Shown one piece after another: positions 15,362 through 19,220 of a stretch of 19,220 nt of DNA. The first letter of the stretch is position 1. Every line of letters starts with the position of its first letter. The stretch comes from a bacterium (GTDB lineage: Bacteria; JALSQH01). The DNA is taken from the NCBI GenBank assembly GCA_026985515.1, contig JALSQH010000018.1, forward strand, positions 1 through 19,220, read 5' to 3'. The notes beneath the pieces were generated by a model. It did no database searches. It was given only the letters and a program-made list of their open reading frames with translations, and had not been told where the DNA came from. Both the position numbers and the translations under genes were made by a program.

Positions 15362-18091
15362 GTGGTAAAAGCCAAAATATTAATTGTTGAATCAAATCTG
15401 AGGGATAAAGGTCTGCTTGAAGTTGCACTGAAAAAGGCCGGATTCAGTGTAGCCACCACATCCACCCCGGAAGAGGCCCTGAGCATTCTGGATATTTTTA
15501 TGCCAGACCTGATTATTTCCAATACCAGATTCCCCAAAATGGATGGCTTTGAGTTTTGCAAACGGGTAAAGGAAAATCCGAAATACAAACATATACCCTT
15601 TATATTTCTCACTCCAGATAAGAGTCTCAATTCCAAGATAAAGGGACTCGAACTGGGTGCCGATGATTATCTGGTGAAACCCCTCTACCTCAGAGAACTT
15701 GTGATGAGAGTCAAGATCCTGGTTGAAAAAAAGGAAAAGGAGAGTCTTGAACTGGTTGATTCCAGGAAAATGTTTACCGGAAGCCTGGAGGATATGGGAC
15801 TTGTGGATCTTATTCAGACTATGGAGCTGGGAAGAAAAACCGGGATCATCTATCTCTATCGCAAAGACAAGATAGGAAAGATTTATTTCTCTGAGGGGAG
15901 GCTCATTAATGCTGTTGTGGGTGATATAGCGGGTGAGGAGGCAGTATACAGACTTTTTACATGGAATGAGGGAACTTTTAAAATAGAGTTTCGTGATATT
16001 AGCGGGATCGATGAACTGATCACTTCTTCCACACAGGCGATATTGATGGAGGGAATGAGGAGACTCGATGAAATTGAGAGGTACAAAGAACAGCTGCCAC
16101 CCTTTGATACCAGGCTTAAAGTGGATAATGAAATGATTCTGGAAAGTAACATAGAAAAGTTTCCCAGGGAAGTTGAAGATATTCTGGTTCTCTTTGATGG
16201 AAAGAAGACCCTTGGAGAAATCCTTGATGAAGTTAAAATTGATCAGGTTAAAGCGGTTGAAATAATATCAAAGCTTTACTTCGAAGGATTCCTTACGCCT
16301 GTGGCTGAAGATAAAGAAAAAACAGGGTCCTTTGTGGTCAGTCAATTTGACCTTTTCGAAGAGGAGGAAACTGAAGTTTCCAGACCCCCTGAAATTCCAC
16401 CAGAGGAACTTTTCAAAGATGATCCCTCAACCACAGAGGGAAAAGGTATGTTTGAACTTGCACCTCCGGAAGAGGAAAACCTGGAGGATAAAAGGGTAAC
16501 AAAGGGTCCTGTGAGAAAGGAAGATGTTGGGAAAGTAATTCCTTTCCCTGCCACATCTGCTGAAACAGCTCCTGAAATTGAAAAGATCTCATCCTCGGAA
16601 AAGGTTTCTCCTCCTGTGATGGAACCTCCCCAGTTTGTAAGGGTGGAGAAGAAGAGGGGAGTGGGAAGAATCCTTTTCCTTTTTTTCTTTGTGATTCTCC
16701 TCTCTGGAGGAGGAATTTACTACTATTACTCCAGAGTAAACAGAGCCACCTATGAGCCTCCAGAAAGTCTTGTCTATTCTGATGCTATTTCAGAATTTTT
16801 ACTTGATACGGAAGAAGGGTATCGCAATGCAGAGAAAATTTTTAAGAAGCTGGAAAATCTTTCTGGAGAAAACTGGAAAATTAAGTACTTCCTGTCCCTT
16901 ATCCATTTGCGCTGGGGTGAATTAAAGAATGATGAGGTTATGATTGATCGGGGCTGGGAAGAAGTACTGCAGCTAAAGGAAACGAATGATAACCCGTTTG
17001 TAGAAGGAGCTTATGCTGAAGCTCTCATGATAATGGGGAAAATTGACGATGCCAGACATCTGATCCAGAAGATGCTGAAAAATAAGAAGTATTACCAGTT
17101 TTATTATGTACTTGGTGATTCCTATCTCCGGGAGTATGATACCGAGAGAAGCAGAGATCCGCTGATTAAGAGCGTCAAATTAAATCCAAGGTTTGTGAAA
17201 GGACTCGCCGAGATTGGAAAACTTTACTTTATGAAGGGTGATTTTACCAGCTCAATTACCTATCTAAACAGAGCGATTCAACTGAGCCCTGAACATGTTG
17301 AATCCCTGGTATATCTGGGTAGAGCCTATTACAGGCTGAAAAAATACAATACAGCAACTTCATATTTGATCAGGTCTCTTTCCTACAGGAAGGATGAGGC
17401 TGTAATGTTACTCCTGTCCAAAATATATGTTGAAAATCTCCTTATGCCAGAGAAGGCCCTGAGTTTTTTGAAAGATCTCTGGTTTAAAAGTGAAAAGCAA
17501 TTGATAAGAATGGAAGCGGGTTACCTTCTCGGCAAAGCATACATTGAAATGGGACAGAAGAAAAAGGGGATAAGAATTCTGAGAAAAATTTACAACGTTA
17601 ATCCCGGGTACAGAGATGTGGGTGTTATTCTGGATACATTAAAAGAGGGGATGAAGAAAAAAATAGCAGGAAAATCGATTCATGGAGAGAAAAAGAAACC
17701 TGAGGGTGGAGTTAATGTTCTTTCAGGCAGAGATCTTGGAGAGAGGTATCTTCAGCTCGGGATTTATGAATACAGAAGAGATAATTATGAAATGGCTTAT
17801 CAGTATCTCAGTAATGCCATGAAACTCATGCCTGACGATTACAGGGTTTATTACGCCCTTGGCCGGGTTCTCGAGGATATGGGGAGAGTGCATGAAGCGA
17901 TAGCTGCATTCCTGAAGGTGGTATATCTCAATCCCTCTCATGCTGATGCCCATCTTCATCTTGGAGGTTTGTATTATTCTATTGGAAGAACACAATCAGC
18001 TATTAAAGAATACAGAACATATCTTCAACTTGCACCGAATGGTGCCCACGCTGAAGAAGTTAAACGAATACTGAGGAGCTTAGGTGGTTGA
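15362..18091 (+). CDS. Pseudo-receiver / PATAN (DUF4388) / TM / TPR fusion protein
   Basis: The GTG start follows GGAG-TAAGG. The 909 residues show a receiver domain (about 4-125) keeping T84 and K106 ('GADDYLVKPL'). The phospho-acceptor Asp is N54 ('DLIISNTRFPKMDG') and the acidic pair is reduced to E10-S11, so normal phosphorylation is unlikely. A PATAN/DUF4388 domain follows at about 137-215 ('FTGSLEDMGLVDLIQTMELG', 'GKIYFSEGRLINAVVG'), then a winged-helix-like segment (about 255-315), an acidic Pro-rich linker and one membrane span (about 436-453). The rest, about 480-909, is TPR hairpins such as 'YYALGRVLEDMGRVHEAIAA'. The N-part should be cytoplasmic and the TPRs periplasmic, giving a regulator that could reach the envelope machine encoded upstream. 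This topology is predicted from the single span. Overlaps the PilZ gene by 8 bp, so the two are likely co-translated. Confidence 0.93.
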   Translation: MVKAKILIVESNLRDKGLLEVALKKAGFSVATTSTPEEALSILDIFMPDLIISNTRFPKMDGFEFCKRVKENPKYKHIPFIFLTPDKSLNSKIKGLELGADDYLVKPLYLRELVMRVKILVEKKEKESLELVDSRKMFTGSLEDMGLVDLIQTMELGRKTGIIYLYRKDKIGKIYFSEGRLINAVVGDIAGEEAVYRLFTWNEGTFKIEFRDISGIDELITSSTQAILMEGMRRLDEIERYKEQLPPFDTRLKVDNEMILESNIEKFPREVEDILVLFDGKKTLGEILDEVKIDQVKAVEIISKLYFEGFLTPVAEDKEKTGSFVVSQFDLFEEEETEVSRPPEIPPEELFKDDPSTTEGKGMFELAPPEEENLEDKRVTKGPVRKEDVGKVIPFPATSAETAPEIEKISSSEKVSPPVMEPPQFVRVEKKRGVGRILFLFFFVILLSGGGIYYYYSRVNRATYEPPESLVYSDAISEFLLDTEEGYRNAEKIFKKLENLSGENWKIKYFLSLIHLRWGELKNDEVMIDRGWEEVLQLKETNDNPFVEGAYAEALMIMGKIDDARHLIQKMLKNKKYYQFYYVLGDSYLREYDTERSRDPLIKSVKLNPRFVKGLAEIGKLYFMKGDFTSSITYLNRAIQLSPEHVESLVYLGRAYYRLKKYNTATSYLIRSLSYRKDEAVMLLLSKIYVENLLMPEKALSFLKDLWFKSEKQLIRMEAGYLLGKAYIEMGQKKKGIRILRKIYNVNPGYRDVGVILDTLKEGMKKKIAGKSIHGEKKKPEGGVNVLSGRDLGERYLQLGIYEYRRDNYEMAYQYLSNAMKLMPDDYRVYYALGRVLEDMGRVHEAIAAFLKVVYLNPSHADAHLHLGGLYYSIGRTQSAIKEYRTYLQLAPNGAHAEEVKRILRSLGG

Positions 18092-18437
18092 AAAAAGAAG
18101 AGACAGAAGAGTCCCTCTGAGAGTTCAGGTTTTTGTGAGGAATAAGGAGTTTGAAGGTACAATATTTTTCTATTCTGCTAATATAAGCACAGGTGGTATT
18201 TTCCTTGAATCAGACCTGCTTTTCGATGTTGGAACAGAATTTTTGCTTGAGTTTACACTACCTCTCCATCCAGGGTTTATCAGGGCGAAAGGTGTTGTGG
18301 TGTGGGTAACCAGACCAGGTGTCATAGGACAGGAGAGAAGTGACCCACCAGGAATGGGAATAAAGTTCGTTGAAATATCCGATGAAGACAGGAAAAAACT
18401 GGAAGAATTTATTGCCAGGAAACTCAGCAGAAGCTGA
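18084..18437 (+). CDS. PilZ-domain c-di-GMP-binding protein
   Basis: A 117-residue single-domain protein starting at GTG inside the end of the previous gene. It carries both PilZ ligand motifs: RxxxR at R5-R9 ('RRDRR') and NxSxxG at N33-G38 ('NISTGG'). These are followed by the expected barrel strands ('GIFLESDLLFDVGTEFLLEF', 'AKGVVVWV', 'GMGIKFVEIS') and a C-terminal helix. The arrangement resembles the small PilZ paralogues common in myxobacteria. PilZ proteins bind cyclic di-GMP and act on partners controlling motility or polysaccharide. The overlap with the pseudo-receiver/TPR gene makes that protein the most likely partner. Only two bases separate this stop from that of the convergent gene. 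Confidence 0.95.
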   Translation: MVEKRRDRRVPLRVQVFVRNKEFEGTIFFYSANISTGGIFLESDLLFDVGTEFLLEFTLPLHPGFIRAKGVVVWVTRPGVIGQERSDPPGMGIKFVEISDEDRKKLEEFIARKLSRS

Positions 18438-18439
18438 TT

Positions 18440-19220
18440 TCACTCCATGAGGTGTTTGAAATACTCCCTGTTTATTTTCCTGTAGGGATGGGGGAATCCC
18501 TCTTCCAGTGATTTTATAATCTCTTTTCTTTTTTCAGTGTATCCTCTGGATGGGGGAGGGATCTTGATTTTTTCTTCTGAGGGCCTGCCAGAAGTTTCTC
18601 CATAACCACCTCTTTTAGCCACCCCTTTTCTGTAAACTTCTCTCTCCTTTTCAAGCTCTTTTCTACTTTCTTTCATCGCATTTATTGCTTCATCAAGCCA
18701 GAACTGAGCCTTTTTTTCACTTTCATATCCTTTGAAGGTATTCTCTTTTTCAATTCTCTGGTATGCTTCATTCATCTTTTCCCTGCTCCTGCTCACAAAA
18801 TCAACGCTTTTTCCAGCAAGGTGTGGATATTTTGTTGCAATATCTCTCAGTTGCCTCTCTATCTCCCCTGTTCTTTTTTCAAATCTTCTGTTTTCCCTCT
18901 CGAAAAATTTTACACTGCTACTGTTCTGTATATCTTTTATTTCCCTTTCAGTCTGATCTATTTTCCGCAGCATATCATCTATGTCATATCTGTTTACATC
19001 GGGATATCTCTTTAACTCTTTTAGAAGTTTTTTCAAATCACTCAGATTGTTTTCCGTTTTTATCTTCTGTATCCTTTTCGAAATGGGGGGTGAGTAGAGA
19101 TAAAAGGAAGGTATGCTTAAATTCATCTCGTCCAGAATCCTTTTGATCATGTTTCTTATTCTTTTTGAGGCAGATTTTGAAATCTTCCGGTTGTAGCGGT
19201 GAAGAGACGCCAGGTACTTT
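18440..19220 (-). CDS. Charged coiled-coil protein of unknown function, 5' end outside window
   Basis: The minus-strand frame from the stop at 18440 stays open to the right edge. The ATG at 19150 is preceded in frame by coding-like residues ('YLASLHRYNRKISKSASKRI'), so the real start probably lies outside the window. About 260 residues are visible. They are mostly Lys/Glu/Arg-rich helix with coiled-coil character (e.g. 'ENRRFEKRTGEIERQLRDIA'). A short Gly/Pro break follows, then a C-terminal 'YTEKRKEIIKSLEEGFPHPY...INREYF' segment. That ending recalls the C-terminus of large DUF4175-type membrane proteins of Myxococcota and relatives, but I cannot verify it. No catalytic motif seen. Plus-strand frames through this region give hydrophobic, Cys/Ser/Phe-rich products typical of shadows. 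The gene is convergent with, and probably unrelated in regulation to, the rest. Confidence 0.75.
   Translation of the reverse strand, partial: KYLASLHRYNRKISKSASKRIRNMIKRILDEMNLSIPSFYLYSPPISKRIQKIKTENNLSDLKKLLKELKRYPDVNRYDIDDMLRKIDQTEREIKDIQNSSSVKFFERENRRFEKRTGEIERQLRDIATKYPHLAGKSVDFVSRSREKMNEAYQRIEKENTFKGYESEKKAQFWLDEAINAMKESRKELEKEREVYRKGVAKRGGYGETSGRPSEEKIKIPPPSRGYTEKRKEIIKSLEEGFPHPYRKINREYFKHLME

Noticed and set aside
18763-19146. Plus-strand ORF of 127 residues over the right-edge gene
   Set aside because: Cys/Phe/Ser-rich sequence is typical of antisense to Lys/Glu-rich coiled coil; the minus frame is longer and open to the edge.
1-19220. CRISPR array, tRNA/rRNA genes, insertion sequences or integrase
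   Set aside because: No regular direct repeats, tRNA-like cloverleaf, transposase or terminal inverted repeats were recognised on reading; gaps between genes are all under 100 bases.

Overview
The window is a densely packed stretch of a Gram-negative, double-membraned bacterium. Twelve of its thirteen main genes lie on the plus strand. Several protein families point to the Myxococcota / former Deltaproteobacteria or a related deep lineage: a TonB-like protein with an AgmX/PglI-type C-terminal domain, a DUF4388 (PATAN) protein, a myxobacterial-style PilZ protein, and very large TPR proteins. Arginine is mostly AGA/AGG and the DNA is moderately AT-rich, so the organism is not a typical high-GC Myxococcus. 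I cannot place it more precisely.

Region 1 (1-9808) looks like one operon with overlapping or nearly abutting genes. In order it encodes a coiled-coil protein with a C-terminal beta domain (cut by the left edge), a 1193-residue exported TPR protein, a TPR lipoprotein with a long Ser/Thr/Pro then Glu/Pro tail, a small exported protein, a TolQ/ExbB/MotA-type proton-channel subunit, and an FHA-like / single-TM / TonB-like protein. This architecture recalls the Glt-Agl envelope machine of Myxococcus xanthus (GltD, GltE, GltF, GltG plus AglR), i.e. a trans-envelope complex driven by proton-motive force. No ExbD/TolR partner is present in the window. The operon ends at a perfect 9-bp hairpin (9816-9837).

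Region 2 (9898-15300) is a polysaccharide-export operon. It encodes a small periplasmic helical protein with three cysteines, an outer-membrane beta-barrel that appears to start at an ATT codon, a Wza-like export protein that is not a lipoprotein and lacks the C-terminal outer-membrane helix, a Wzc-like chain-length/tyrosine-kinase fusion with a tyrosine-rich tail, and the tRNA pseudouridine synthase TruA. The barrel plus shortened Wza-like protein suggests the myxobacterial arrangement in which a separate porin forms the outer-membrane exit.

Region 3 (15362-18437) is a regulatory pair with its own promoter-like sequence. It encodes a 909-residue protein combining a receiver domain whose phospho-acceptor Asp is Asn, a PATAN domain, one membrane span and a C-terminal TPR array, overlapped by a PilZ protein with an intact c-di-GMP motif. 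A convergent gene on the minus strand (18440 to the right edge) encodes a charged coiled-coil protein, also cut by the window end.

My working hypothesis is that a Glt-like force-generating or envelope-organising complex, an exopolysaccharide exporter and a c-di-GMP-linked regulator are encoded together and may serve one surface process (motility, adhesion or capsule placement). The sequence shows the genes and their domains. The functional link is inferred from gene order. No RNA genes, insertion sequences, CRISPR arrays or attachment sites were seen.
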